Assembly (NCBI GenBank): GCA_037176885.1 | Contig: JAWWNJ010000031.1 | Location: 186,001 to 250,000 of the forward strand | Reading direction: 5' to 3' | Source: Favolaschia claudopus | Taxonomy: Eukaryota > Basidiomycota > Agaricomycetes > Agaricales > Mycenaceae | Length of the DNA stretch: 64,000 nucleotides | Shown here: piece by piece, positions 33,239 through 45,980 of the stretch | How positions within the stretch are numbered: the stretch's first letter is position 1 | Layout of the letters: every line of letters starts with the position of its first letter | Notes under the pieces: model-generated | Database searches by the model: none | The model's input: only the letters and a program-made list of their open reading frames with translations | Told to the model about the DNA's origin: nothing | Translations under genes and position numbers: made by a program

Positions 33239-36183
33239 TCACTGCAAAGCTAGACAGCGAACACCGAGGTATGGGACTCAGAGAGATACCTTTGGAACAG
33301 AAATAACTTACAAGGATCGAGAGCATCGTATGCGGGGCAGAGATCGAGCCATTTCGGTGGAATAATCTGCGAAAACGGTCCGGTGCGTTGAGCTGCAGGA
33401 GCTTCGGCGAATACAACTGCCAGTCCGGCTCTGAAAGCTTATTAGACTTCGAACAGAGCAAAAAAAAAAGCGTAAGAAAGCGCACTCGAGATGGAAGTCG
33501 ATATGACTGGAGGCAATCTAGTCGGTATGAGAGCTCAGGAAGAAGTGGGAAACATACCAATGCAAGAACCAAGGTCCCGGGTTGTCAGCTGATGTCGTGG
33601 TCAAGATGCGAGAACAAATAACGTTTTGCGAGACGGCTACCTCTGAAACGAATGATTACACCTCCTTGCTCGACTGCGACAACGTCCCGACGAGGTCTAG
33701 AGCGCTGTCAATCAACCAGAAGTATTTGAGATGGAAAAGCTGACGGATTCTTGTAATTCACCGGACCCGATGCACTTTGCACAACGTCGAAGGCATGCCC
33801 GCTACATTCAATAAGATAGTGCAGTGGAGGTTTCCCAACTACTTACTGGAGGTGGAAGGGGTGAGTGATGCCTGAAAAATCAAAATAACGCGCTGTAAAC
33901 GGCAAAATGATGGCAAAATATTTACCATGATCGGAACCGTGAATACGTAATTCCACAACCTTGTTCTGCTGCAGGATAAAAGTGTGCTCGGAAACAGTAA
34001 AATCAGAAGCAACAGTGGCGCCGTTAATGATCTTGAGGAGGGTTGGGAGGTCAGGAGGGGTGTAAACGATGCCGTTGATTTCCCAGATCTATTTTGACTA
34101 AGTGGGGGAAAAAGCCAGGCAAAACCAACAATTTATAACGTACACCATTCCCAGCCTTATTAAATTTGTGTCAGATCGTGAAGACAAGTCACAGGGAAAA
34201 TAGACTGACCGTGTCGAAGTCAAGATCAATAACGTGGTCAGCGGGTGCAGAACCTCCGGGTGCTCCAGGATTGATGAGGGTCTCGGAGAAGGTCAGGACA
34301 GTAACACACGAGCTTCATGCACTACTTACTGCAAGCTGGAATTCCTGAAGCATGCCCGCACTTCCGCCCCCGTCCAAGGCAACCGGAGAAATGGTGGCGG
34401 ATGTGGAAGGATCTTTAGCAGGGGCTCCAGCATAGCGCAAGATGCCTTTGACATTCTCCTTGTCCACTTCATTTGAGGTGAGCTTCAGTATTTTGAAAAC
34501 GTGAAGAATACTGACGAATTGAACTTGATCCCGCTACAGTCTACGATAGACAGTCAATTATTTTCCAAATACAAATGCAGAACACTCACCATAGGCGCAC
34601 ACATCCAGTAATTATTCACGGGTTGATTGGCAGTAAGCTATATGAATCGTGAACTCGCTTCATCGAGACAGAAGTCGGCGGCTTACCACGATACTATATC
34701 GCTGCGCTGAAATTCCAATGAGACACATCAAAATAACATGGAAAAGCGCGGACCTGCGTGAATCTCAAAGCTGCTGACGGTCAAAGGGACTGTGGCAATC
34801 CCATCGGTTTCTATAACATCAAAGACATGATTATCAACCGAAAAGGTATAAGCGGCGAAGGCGGAAATATTGATAATGCGAAAACTAGTTGCCCATGTCA
34901 CTGTTTAGATACGAGAAATGGGGGACAGATTGGGACATACCGGTATCTATTTTTTCGAGGTGTCAGATGATGTATTCCCGCCGGACGCCAGAAACATGGC
35001 TCACCGCTTCCCTGCAACAACATTCACGACCGCCCATGGGACTGCAGGCCCTCCTTTGTAACGCTGAGAACTAATCAGTGATTCAGATCCTGAATATTGA
35101 GAAGACATACGCCGACTCCGTTGAAAAGACCTGAGGCGGGCACAGGTTCGTGCCCATCCTGCCTGAATTGCGCCATCAATTGTTCGGCGGGAGTGTGGTA
35201 CCTACATCGGCGGTCAACAAATCAAGGCAGCACATTTCTGGAACATACCAATCTGCGAGTGTGATGATTGTTGATGCATCGTCGACATCCCATAGACTTT
35301 TCTGGGGATCATTGGGGTCTTGACCGACGGGAGTGAGTGTCTTCAAAAAATAATTGAGGAGACATACCATCTGTTGTAAGTCGGTTTGCGGTCACTCTCT
35401 CGTATATCAGAGAGCTCACATATGACAAGGGTTCCGCGCTCGCCGTCAACGTATTGCGTGCTATTCAGTTTGACTTAGTACGTTCAAGCGAGGAGTGACT
35501 CGGAATATACCTCAAATGGCTATGATACCAGTAGGTCCCCGTTTGATCGCCAAGACCGAAATTATACTCTATCATCGGGCTTGAGCCAGGGAAGCATTTC
35601 CGAAGCCGTAGACCACTCACGATAAGAAGCGTTGGGGGCTATGGGGCCTATGAATTGCGAACGGATGATTAGGGCTGGGTGCTGTGAGTGATTGATCAAG
35701 CGGGAACACTAACATTGATTCACAAAAGCCGGTCCATCCTCACTCGCAGTCCTGTCTTGAAACAGTCCGTGCCTGCATTTTACAAGGTCAGAGCTACGTG
35801 GGATCCATTGTGAAAGAGTCCCGACCAGTGCTGTATCGATACTCGTCAGTACTATATAGGGATCAAATACGTGTTGATCGCTCACAATACTGGTAGACCG
35901 CCGCATGGTGGGATCGACGAGGTGGTTAGACACATTAATGTGCAGGGTGTCGCCCTTCATCGCTACTATGTTGGTGCCGGGGAACGTCCCCGCCTGGATG
36001 ATGGAGCGCGGAAAACCGTCGGGTGCAACGACAGCGTTTGTGATCTACAAAAAAAAAATGGGTCAGCAGCAACCAGCCAACAAAGAGCGGGCTACTGACC
36101 GGTAAGTCCACGAAAACGTCGGCGGCAAAAGCCTGGCTGACGATGAAAGGAAGGAGCGCAAGAGCTGAGTACTTGAGACCCAT
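33239..36183 (-). CDS. lcc: Laccase (multicopper oxidase), secreted
   Basis: Twenty-seven exons from ATG at 36183 to TGA at 33239-33241 give 529 residues; every junction keeps phase. Signal peptide at residues 1-21. Copper motifs: L1 HWHG (His82, His84), L2 HSH (127-129), L3 HPFHLHGH (427-434) and L4 HCHIDFHLEAG (479-489). Type 1 copper uses Cys480, with Leu at the axial position (490), the medium-potential type. Laccases oxidise phenols extracellularly with O2, in lignin decay, pigment or detoxification. Micro-exons of 5 (35826-35830), 3 (35368-35370), 6 (34941-34946) and 12 (34144-34155) bases are required. The Cys of the usual STQYC is Val135 and its usual disulphide partner is Ala229, so one conserved disulphide is absent; the other pair (in NQCP and LCPAYDA) remains. 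Confidence 0.93.
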
Positions 36184-38822
36184 ATTCAGAGATGAAAAGA
36201 TTTCGAATGAAAGGGAAAAAATGCACCGACTTTATACCATCCAGATTCAAGCATTGTACGGTGTTTGGCAGATCGTTGACGAGAAAACCATTTCATAAAC
36301 AGCAACTCCAACGCATCCAATGGGGATGCTCGTGGGAGCACATTCCTCTCTGCTGGCGTTGACTTACAAATTTGCATCCGTTCTTATTTGGGAACAAGAA
36401 AGAAGGCTAGTCTTGGATTGCATCCCTTGGCACCCGCATGGAGAAAATGGCCCCGGTGTGAATCAAACCAGAGTAGATCATTCAGTGGCGGATTGGAGAA
36501 TCTAGAAAATATCGACCACTGAGCCGGGCAGGCTTCTGGAAATTTAGCACTAAACTACCCCATGTAGAGCCGCAGAAACGAATCATTTTATTAATTTTGT
36601 TGCCGCTCGAGAGGTAGATATGGTGTCAATATGGACTCTGGTGTACAGTACTCCGACTCGGAGTCGAGTGCACTGTGCGGATGACGGTGACGAGCAAGTG
36701 ACGAGTCCTATTTACCATAGGGCCACGGTGTCAGTCATGCTCCAAGGCGAAGGGAAAAAGTTCCTACCTGCGTTTGTTTCGGTGGAATGGTAGGGATGAA
36801 CGATAGAGGTGCTATTGAATGAAAAGGGTCGACGAAAAAATCTGTTAGATTGATCGGCGTGAAGGAAAGACGAGTTTGACAAGCGTGAGATTATGTCGGT
36901 CCGACCACCGTGTTTCAAAGTTGAACAGTGGGAAAATGCAGGTCAACTTCCTCAACCTCAACCTTCAAGTTGGTACAGTCGCCATCGAAGAACTTTATCA
37001 AGAACAGCCTGAGCCAAAAAAGTGCTCGAGTCGCGGACCCCGTGGCCCAACGATATGCTCGCGGGTTTACTATTTGCCACTTCTAACGTGCGAGAAATCG
37101 CAGCTGGCTTCTCTGACATTTATCAGACAGGATCAGACATATCCATGTCATACGGCGGCGACTTTTCTTCCGTTTAGTTATGGTGGAATAAAAATGCCTC
37201 TGACTTCTGAGCATAGGTATATTAAACTACTAATAACGGTCAAACCCAGGACCCTCGGACATCCGTCAGACCTGCCTCAATTTATTAAGCGAGCCATTCC
37301 CTCGAAGTCTCGATAGTAACAACCGTCCCGGCATTCCCGCCACAACATATTTACTGTATGTTGCAAGGGCGGCGACCTGATAACCAGCAGAAAAATGAGC
37401 TGGCAATGGCGACGTTCAAGGCTTCTAGTCAGGATGGGGGTCACGAGCTCGGGCACGCTGCGGCGCCTGCTTTATTGTGGATATACAATGTTTTCGGTGA
37501 TTGACAGGTTGCCCAAAGACAAAGGAACAAGAAAAAATGATTAGTATGAACAACTTTTGAATTTGTACCGCATGGTTGGAAACCCGAACGGAGAAGGATC
37601 CATTGACTTGTAGCGGCTTGGCGCCCCAGACCCATGCATTCGGGCAGTCCTTATCGTATGTTCCACCCAATTGGTGTTCTGCCGAGGCGAGTTCCTGCCA
37701 CCGTACAATTCAATCCGCCACTATAGTGGGCTTGGCATAGTTAACGTTCAACAACATCTGGCCCCGAAACCATGGGACTACTCTACACCTGCTAATGATG
37801 GGTACCTTCCCGCCACTAAACGTTAGTTACCTAACCTCTGGAAACACATACTATACGGGATTCCGATCCTGTTCCTTGGACTCGTTCCACGAAAATCGGC
37901 TATCCGTTGGAGTGGGAGCTGGAACCAGAGTTATGGACCCCGTTGTACCTCCGCGACATATCTATCTCTGTCCTCTTCGGACGCGACGTCGTTTATATTT
38001 AGCCCTCTTGAGAAATGAGTGCTCGTCTTGATACAGTACTCGAATCCTACTCAATCACCCTTCTCCGCTAACGATAGAGTATTTTCAGGCCCAATTGCAA
38101 GCCGGCCGAGATTTTGTTGCCCCAAAAAATTTGTTCAAACTTCAACCAGAGCGACCGGTCGAAAGGATTTCAAAAGTCCATGCTGGAGTCTTCTGAATTA
38201 GCAGCCGCGCTTGACGATTCAGGCACTAACTATTGAATAGTTCAAGCGACAATTAGTAACATTACTCAAGTATTGAAGTCTCTTCCGGCGCCCGTGGCTG
38301 CAGAGCCAAAGTACACCGAAAAGGATGCTCTGTCGGGGTCCATATGAATTCATGTCATCTTCAACGAGACTCCATATTAGCCACTGGCAGATTTCAATTC
38401 CTGTGGCTGTCGTATTAAATAGATCTCCGGCCTGCATAAGGAGCGAGTGAGGCGAAAGAAAATAGCGCAAACTTACCTCACTCGCGGGACAGAAATTTCT
38501 TGGTAGGCTGAAGGGAGATAGCGACTTGCGTTTGCTAGTTACTGCCTTAGTTTACTATAGGGGATGGCGGACAAGAAAATCGACGTCTCATTCAGTTGTA
38601 TTGAACAAGGAACCACGCTTGACCCGCATAGCCGGTCGTATCCATCTGTCCAGGCGTCGAAGAAATCTAGAAAGTTATGTGACAAGCCTTGGAAAAGCGG
38701 AAGGGACATGAAGGGCTTAACTCTACCACGAGCGCACACTCAGCAGGTGATAATCGAGATTTGTGTGATCGTGAAAAAAATATCGTAACAACAGGACGTC
38801 GCGGAAAATCACAAACTAAGTC
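36184..38822. other. Long spacer, one weak small-gene candidate
   Basis: No firm gene. Near 38016-38345 (+) there are pieces that read like exons: a short start with an intron ending TTTTCAG at about 38089, then AQLQAGRDFVAPKNLFKLQP, and further on VQATISNITQVLKSLPAPVA before a stop. The joins between the later pieces are not clean, so this may be a decayed gene. The first few hundred bases up to 36600 should hold the laccase promoter. Confidence 0.35.
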
Positions 38823-41717
38823 CTACTGTTTCTCATCCAGCACCTCCACAGTTCCGTCTGCGTTTAGCTTGACCCCGACTTTTTGTGTGCTGGCCCGTGC
38901 GGGCCATGAAGCGTCAAAGATTTCGTCGAGTTCCTCCAGCGTTCTGCCGACCTGCCGAAGAGTCCAAGAGAGATCAGAAACCATTCTCTTCCGATGAAGA
39001 ACTATACTGACCGTCTCGACACCGAGGAAGTACCATAAGACAGAAGCAACAAGATCCCATGCGACGAAGCTGCCGATGGACGACCGTCAGATACGGGATT
39101 ATCATGACCAAAAATCTTACACGAAGTAGTACTTCCAACTGAGCTTCTGCAGCCCAACGCTATTGGCGAAGGTGTTGATGAACCTGGGATTGCTCAATAA
39201 ATTACTACATCGAGCAAGAGGTTCATGGGTTCTGGGCTCACCCGGCAATGTTGGAGATAAGGATATGGACTATAAGCAGGTGCGTTCAGTAGTGTCAAAA
39301 TAAATTTCGCATAAACTTACCGGCCATGCCTTTGGCACGCATATCTTGGCTCATAACCCTGGTTGATTCATACATACATCCGGTCAGCGTCGTCTCCCCC
39401 AGACCAAACACGCATAATAGCGGACTGCTCACTCTGCGCAGTACAGGGCCTGGAGCGGCGTATACGTGAAAGCGTAGACAATTCCGAAAACAAAGATCAT
39501 CGCAATGGAGGCATGAGCACCCGCGATGTTGGTGTTGCCCTTCTTGCCATCTTCCGTTATGGATTAGGCAGTCGTTCAGCGAAGATGAAATTTCGGCTTA
39601 CACTTGGATGACAGAGCGGCGACGATAGCGAGGAGGCAGGCGAGGGCAAAGGACCCGATGTAAAGGCGTCGTCGACGGCCGATTTTGTCCGCCACAGCTG
39701 CGCCCTATCAATCGACCAATGGTCAGCGAATTCTCAGAGCTTTATACGGATGCCAAGTACGGTAAATGCCCCGAATGCGGAGAGGATCGAGTTGGCGAAA
39801 TTGCTTGAAGGATATTTAAAAAGCAAAGCCAGGAACGCAAGATATGAAGAGCGCACTAAACGAGTTGTGTATGTGTTGACGTGACGCCGGCATTTGCGAA
39901 TACGACGGGTAGGAAGTAAGTAATGAGCTTTGGAACGGATTAGGACCAAAAAATCGATCACAAAGCGAGAACGTACCCCGTTACCAGCCAGTTGTCCATT
40001 GATACACTAACAAAAGGGATCCCATTTAAGCTGATTTTGGGGATAAACCATAAATTACCATCAGTGTCAGACAAACCATCCGCCATCCTAGTCCAGTCGA
40101 TTCAAAATCAGGTTTTGGACAAACAAACAACAGAGACATACGGTGATTGCGAGTTCTGAAAAGCACCCGATAATCCCAGAACTAATCAGGCAGTGTCAGC
40201 AAGGAACTTGATTGATTGCTGAACGAGAATGAAACGCACCGCATCTTCACGCTTGACCGCGATCTGTTCTTGGAATTCGGCCATTTCGAGCTATATGTTA
40301 TTTGAGTTCAGATCTCATGCTAGCCCACTAGGTCATCGTCAATGCAGCGCACCTCAATCACCGGGTTCGTCTTTCCGTCGTTGGAGTGATAGTCGATGAG
40401 GATTTGACGCGCCTCTTCGGTGCGACCGCGGGAGATGAGCCAACGTGGGGATTCGGGGAGGAACCAGACACATGTCATGACGATTAGCTGGAGAGAGTAT
40501 CAATAAGGTATGAGCGATACAACCGAGCAGGCAACTTACAGGAGGGCAGATCTGGAGAAGGAGCGGAAGCCGCCAGGCCCATGTTGTGCTCATCTTCTGT
40601 GTGCCAACCATGGCGCCAGTGGCTGGAATGCTGCCGATGAAAAAGCATCTAGAAGAAATGAACAAGAAAGTCTCAGTTGCAGGATGCTCAACGTGACTGA
40701 AAGATGCGTACGAATTATACAAAGCTCCTAGACGACCTCGCCACTGAGGTGGTGCGAGCTCTGTTACCCACGTCGGGGCTCTGCAGCTCCGTTGAATATT
40801 TATGGAAAAAATCTCTGTGACCGAAGACGCACGCTGTGGTTGAAATTGCGATACCGAAACCCAGAACAAACTACGCTCTGCTGTCAGAACAAATTATTAG
40901 ACAGAGCTGAGGGAACGCACGCGGCCACCAATGAAAGCTTCTCGAGTCTGAGCCGTGACGCTCACCACCGAGCCTACAAGGATGAAGAGACCGCCCTAAG
41001 TTTCATCTTTTAGCTGCCGGGCAATAGTCCGACGGGCGAGTATCGGCGTACTAGGAACATGCCACCCCGTCTTCCCCACTGCATCCGAGTCAGTCTTTGC
41101 CGTTTAACAGGAAAATCATGGAATGGTGCTCACTTTCTCAGTAGCAGGACCAGCAAAGAAAGCTCCGACACAGTTCCCCGTTACGCTGAATTATATTTAG
41201 ATCAAACTTGTAGAGTTGTCGCATGAAACGCACTATATCATGAACACAATACCCTTTGCAAGAGAGTTCAGTCGTTCAGATCAAATGGTCAAGATTGTGG
41301 ATACACACCGTTGCCTTTCCACTAGTTTGGTAGTTGAACTTTGGGATCCGCTCAAAATCGTTTCGGGATTTGAGATACAAGCACATACGAAATTGAGATA
41401 TTGAGGCATAGCGTTAATTCCACCCATCAGACTGCCATCGAAGCCGGAGGATACAGCGTTCAAGAATCCAACCATAACGATGAAGTACAGCTAAGTATGT
41501 GTATCCTTGAATGCAGCAATCTTTGAAGGTGAAAGGGGGAATCTGGACATACCATAAAACTACGCCTGCTGAACGCATTCAGGCTGTCCGACTTCTCTAT
41601 CGCAGCCTTGAAAGCGGGATTATACACCTCAGCAGCCGCGACTTGTGCGTCCGTCGCGTCTGGCGCTGATTTGACATCTTCGTCGAAGGACTTCTTCTCG
41701 TTGTACTGAGAAGACAT
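38823..41717 (-). CDS. MFS sugar transporter (lactose-permease/hexose type)
   Basis: Starts at 41717 (MSSQYNEKKSF…) and ends at TAG 38823-38825 after …ADGTVEVLDEKQ. Many exons; only some junctions were fixed. Recognisable parts in order: first helix with SSGFDGSLMGGINAMPQYL (exon ending near 41395), APTWVTELAPPQWRGRLGALYN, the PESPRWLISRGRTEEARQIL signature, then DKIGRRRRLYIGS, TNIAGAHASIAMIFVFGIVY and VMSQDMRAKGMA, and the end typical of the family (FLGVETVGRTLEELDEIF). Such proteins have 12 helices in the plasma membrane and import sugars by proton symport; substrate not predictable. One intron (about 41175-41393) is much longer than usual. I saw no stop inside the recognised exons, but full integrity was not checked. 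Confidence 0.8.
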
Positions 41718-42549
41718 GGCGATAGAGCAAAGCGTCTGTAGTGGCCGGAACTAAGCTCAGCTCCACGTCGGACGGAGGTCGTCTCTATTTATGTCGTGTG
41801 TAACGAAGTTGATAAGAATTGTTGCGGCGCGGGGTAAAAGATGGCGGGCCGTTCGGGAAGAAGACCGATAAAAGATAACCCTTATCTCGGCGAGCGGAAT
41901 CATAAAACTCAACGATATGATTGAATCCAATTCTTCATCGTTTGCGTCTGGATGAAGCTATATATTCAGCTTGCATTTGTCCAGTTTCCGACGAATTCCA
42001 GATGCTTTTGCCAAGGTTTATTAGACTGCAGTCTTGAACAAGTTGAGTCCCGACTGCTCCTAGTATCCAACCCCCTTTCACGATACACATTCCTCAATTA
42101 ACAGTGATCTTGACTGGCGTTGAGGCGCTGTTTCAACGTTGTTTCAATTCCGAATTTGGTCTGTGGCGTTGCAGCGCCGGGCCGCTTGGTTGAGGTATTG
42201 GTTATTCGCCGCTATTACTTATCTTGCCCCGATTTATGTGCGTAACTGGGACTTGATATTTAAGGTGGAAGTTGAACCAAAGTTGAATAGCGTGATAGTA
42301 GCGTGATGGTGTACTGATGTGACTGTGACGACAGAATATGACACAATACGTCACGCATGTGACTGTCCCTTTTGCGGAAACTCTACGAAGAACTGGGAAC
42401 TTCTATTCGCATTTTTGGGCTCTACTCTCAAAACATTGGTCCCCGGATCGCTAGATTACTGGACTGCCCATCTCCGAAGCTTTGCCACCAAAAAATCTTT
42501 GCTTTTTGCAGTCACCGTGGCGCTATCGAGGCTCTATTCGTTCTTCGGG
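41718..42549. other. Divergent promoter region, transporter / MAU2
   Basis: 832 bp between the divergently transcribed transporter (-) and MAU2 (+). No supported gene. It includes TTCAACG/CGTTTCAA-type short repeats near 42120-42150. Confidence 0.4.
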
Positions 42550-45500
42550 ATGGACGATAGTCCTCGTCCACAGAAGAGAGCTCGAAATACACCCCCCAGC
42601 GACGAATCACCCCGTAAAGGTCCAGAAAATCAACTACATGGTGCCCAGCTTCTTCTCGCGCTACCTTCACTGCTGGTACACCCACCAACGAATGGAGAAC
42701 ATAAAAGAGCTCTTCACTTGTCTTTACTTGCTCTGAGGCGCTGTTTGGGACTGCAGAATCCCGCTAGGGACGGCAAAAAGACTTCCTCGGCAGCGGCAGG
42801 AGGATCATTGGATCTCTCGCAGCCGGACGAATGTCGTGCGTGGTGCGCACTGGCGGAGATCGGGTTGTGTATAGTGGAGGGCGGGTTTGCGGACGAACCA
42901 TGGGCGTTTGGGATAGAGCATGAGATAGAGAAAGCTTTAGGGAAAGCGGTACGTCGCTTCGCTTCGTTTTGTGTCGGCGTCTTCGTGGGAGTTTTCTGGA
43001 GTGGACCAAGGCCTGTTGGCAGTTGGAATCGCAGCAAAGGGCAAATATCAACGCATATGAGCTACGTGTGCCGGTAAAGCACACTAGCAGTGCACTCGGG
43101 GTATCTGCGCGCTTAACAGCGTAAGGAATCGCGTTGTCGGCACACTTTTCGTGTGGATCAGCTTGTGCCCCCAGTGTTACCCCAGCGCTCGGCTGATTAG
43201 CAGGCAGAAAACCGTAGAGCAGCTAATCAGTGCTCTCGTCAAAGCAGCTTTCTTGCTTCAGCATCGAAACATCAAGTTTCCCTTGATTTCTCTTCATTTC
43301 ACCCTTTTCTTTCCGGGTTGGAGTCCTAGCAGCCATACCAGATTTGCATCTGGCTCATTGTCTCGTTTTAGCGAAGAAACTTGTTTCTGACACCCTTTTC
43401 AGCTTCCAATTGCACAAAAACACCCATCACTTGCGTCTTACCCCCCATATCTCACCCGCCTATCCGCACGAGCAGCCCCCCACCGAGCGCGGCAGCTTCT
43501 CCGGCCGTCGGCCTCAAATCTCGGTGGATCCGCTATAGCCAATGCCGGTGGCACCACATCATATTACTACACCCACCTCGCATGGGCCGACTACTTGCTC
43601 CAAGCCATGCTGTATCCGACCTCATTCTCACCTCCGGCGACGGCCAAGAAACAGCCCAAAGCCTTTGGCACTCCTGTCAAGGCAGCCGTCACATCCACCC
43701 GCGAAAAAGAGACTCAGCGCGATCTGGCAGCCATGCGGTCTGCCCTTTCCCCGCTCCTTTCTGCCCCGCATGCCAACGTCGTGCTGCTTGCCCGAGTTAT
43801 CGAGCTGCGGGCTTTCATTGCGTTGGGACGGTGGGCAGAGGTCGGTGCGGCGCTTGAACGCGCAGAGAGCGTTGTGGGGATCGCTTTTCCTTCGCCATCT
43901 CCACCAGACCCAACCACGAACCCAGATCCCTCTCTATACACCACCTCTCCCTTCCACGCCGCCCTCGTCGTGCATATCCTGGTTTTGGGCATCGTGTGGT
44001 TCACGTATTCAGCGACGCCAACTTCCGCACCGGCTGCAAATGGCGTAGAAGTCGCAGGTAAAGAGGGAGCCAGCAGTTCCCCCGTTTCGCTCCGCCTTGC
44101 CCTTTTGTACACGCTTCTGGATGCGGGGGTGTACAATGGCAAGTGTCGTGCCGCCACAATGCAAGATGGACAGCCGAATGTAGACATGGGGCTGGAAAGC
44201 GAGGGTATTTTGGAGGTACGAGTTTCCACTTCGTATCAATTTTAAGCCATTCTGAGTGATATATAGGTCCCCCTAGACCCTTCAACACCCGCGCTATACA
44301 TACGCACAACCCATCCGCGAGTGCTGTATGTACTAGGGTATCTTATCAGCGCGGTAGCGCGGCGTGATTTGGTGAGCGCGCTTCCATAGTTCTTTGACCG
44401 ATCTTCCTGACCGTCGATGAAGGTGGGTCGCAAACCCAAACGGAAGACTTTCGTGCTCGAGGGACTCGGTGTTGTTGATCGCGAAGCCCAGCGTGAGCTT
44501 CGACGTGCGTTGCTCCTACTTCGTTTTCATACGTCTTGATGTTCATGACACCATAGTCCCTCGCTGGGCAACTGCGGGCGACGTTCAGGCGGTGGAGGGG
44601 CAGATGGCGAAGCTCAAGGCGGACCTGATGTGTGAACTCATTGCTGTCTCCATTATGCGGAGCGAGTTCGACGATGCTGAGCGGGTGCGTCGCCTCTCTA
44701 TTCCCTTACAGCTTCAAATCGAATTTTCCTTGATCTTTCTTTCTAGACACTCGACGCAGTCATTGCCCACGCTCGCAACCACAGCCTATTCGGCGGCGCC
44801 CTCGCCCATCGCATCACCCTCCTCCACGCGCAGCTCGCACACGCGCTGGGACGAGCTGTGCGCGCGCGAACATGCTATCGTGTCGCAGCGGCCCTGGCAG
44901 AGGACGTTGGCGATACTGCAGGGGCGGTCGCTGCACGGGCGGGGGAGATCGCTTTGTTCGTTGGGATGCGTGCTCGAGCGAAAGCACGTACAGGCGGGCG
45001 CTCGTTAGGTCCGCCGCTAGCCGAGGACATGGAGGCGGAGGGAATGTTCCAGGACAGCGATGACGAGCTAGCTCAGACAGCCAAGGAAGTTGTGGGTGCG
45101 TGCCGCGGGCTAGGGGGTGCGATGCGCGCGGTAGGGGAAGTGCTCGAAGGTGTTCTGACATTGGAGATTTTGAAAGCCAAGTGCGTGTTTCTTTTCTTTT
45201 CGATCATGGTCAGCTCATTTCTTGCGCTTACATAGACAACATTTCAAGAATGCCCTTGGCTATGCCACAGAGTGTCAAGATAACCATTTGCGGGCGCTCA
45301 TCTTGGCACTCATTGCGTCGCATTATCTACACACGGCGGGGGAGCAGGCGCAGAAGATGCTCGCTACGTGCGAACAGCTGGCTGCTGGGCTGGGTGCTCC
45401 CGGGAAGAAGGGCAAGGAACGAGCCGATGCGGTCGGCAACGCCCCCCTGCGTTTATGGATTGGCGAACGTTTTCTGGGTCTGTTCTTTTTCTCGTTTCTT

Positions 45501-45664
45501 CTCCTGACACGCATATTGATCGGTCATCCTGTTCTTCAGAAATGCACAAACGTGACGGGCGGGAAGACGTGATTCAGAAACGCGAAGAGGCCAATGACTT
45601 GCTCAGAGGGGCCGTTGTTTCTCTCGGCCTCCGTGGCAGCTCCGAGACAAGGATGCCGCGATGA
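42550..45664 (+). CDS. MAU2: Cohesin loading factor MAU2/SCC4
   Basis: Eight exons: 42550-42948, 43403-44215, 44267-44371, 44423-44504, 44557-44684, 44747-45180, 45236-45477 and 45540-45664 (775 residues, phases match). The protein partners NIPBL/SCC2 and loads cohesin on chromatin. It is built of TPR-like helices: an N-terminal block (LHGAQLLLALPSLLVHPP, ALHLSLLALRRCLGLQ), a central region (HLAWADYLLQAML, NVVLLARVIELRAFIALGRW) and the conserved C-terminal part (FKNALGYATECQDNHLRALI, AQKMLATCEQLAAGLGAP). A Pro/Arg-rich N-terminal tail precedes it. Intron 1 is 454 bp, about nine times the local norm. The exon joins after 44371 and 44504 follow canonical donors but cross a poorly conserved linker. 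Confidence 0.85.
42949..43402 (+). other. Oversized first intron of MAU2
   Basis: 454 bp from GTACGT to TTTTCAG. Contains a 9-bp stem hairpin (CTGATTAGC at 43193-43201 with GCTAATCAG at 43222-43230). Could hold a remnant insertion or regulatory sequence; no target duplication was found. Confidence 0.6.
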
Positions 45665-45980
45665 ATTTATCCGCAGCAGAGAGGGGTCCACATTTCATCT
45701 TCTACCCAGCATTTTCTTGCTATCCCTCCATTGTAAATTACATACACTCCAACTACCACTCTTTCTCTCATGCAACGTGTCTGGTCTGTATATCTTGACG
45801 GACGACGAAAAGTGCGTTTCTGTTCACTTGAGTGAATGAAAATTGACGACCTCCCCTCGTGTATTAGCGGCGGGGCTCATCGTGAGTTGTAATGTCTTTG
45901 TTTCTGGTGATTTATCTTACAGCCTCCACAGTGCCTCTGACGCGCAGTCAACAGTGTCCCAAACGGCATCCACTCGCCAC

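Noticed and set aside
35176..35420. Frameshift making the laccase a pseudogene
   Set aside because: Reading the small open frame around 35176-35370 suggests a break, but a 3-base exon plus the acceptor at 35319 restores the exact family sequence.
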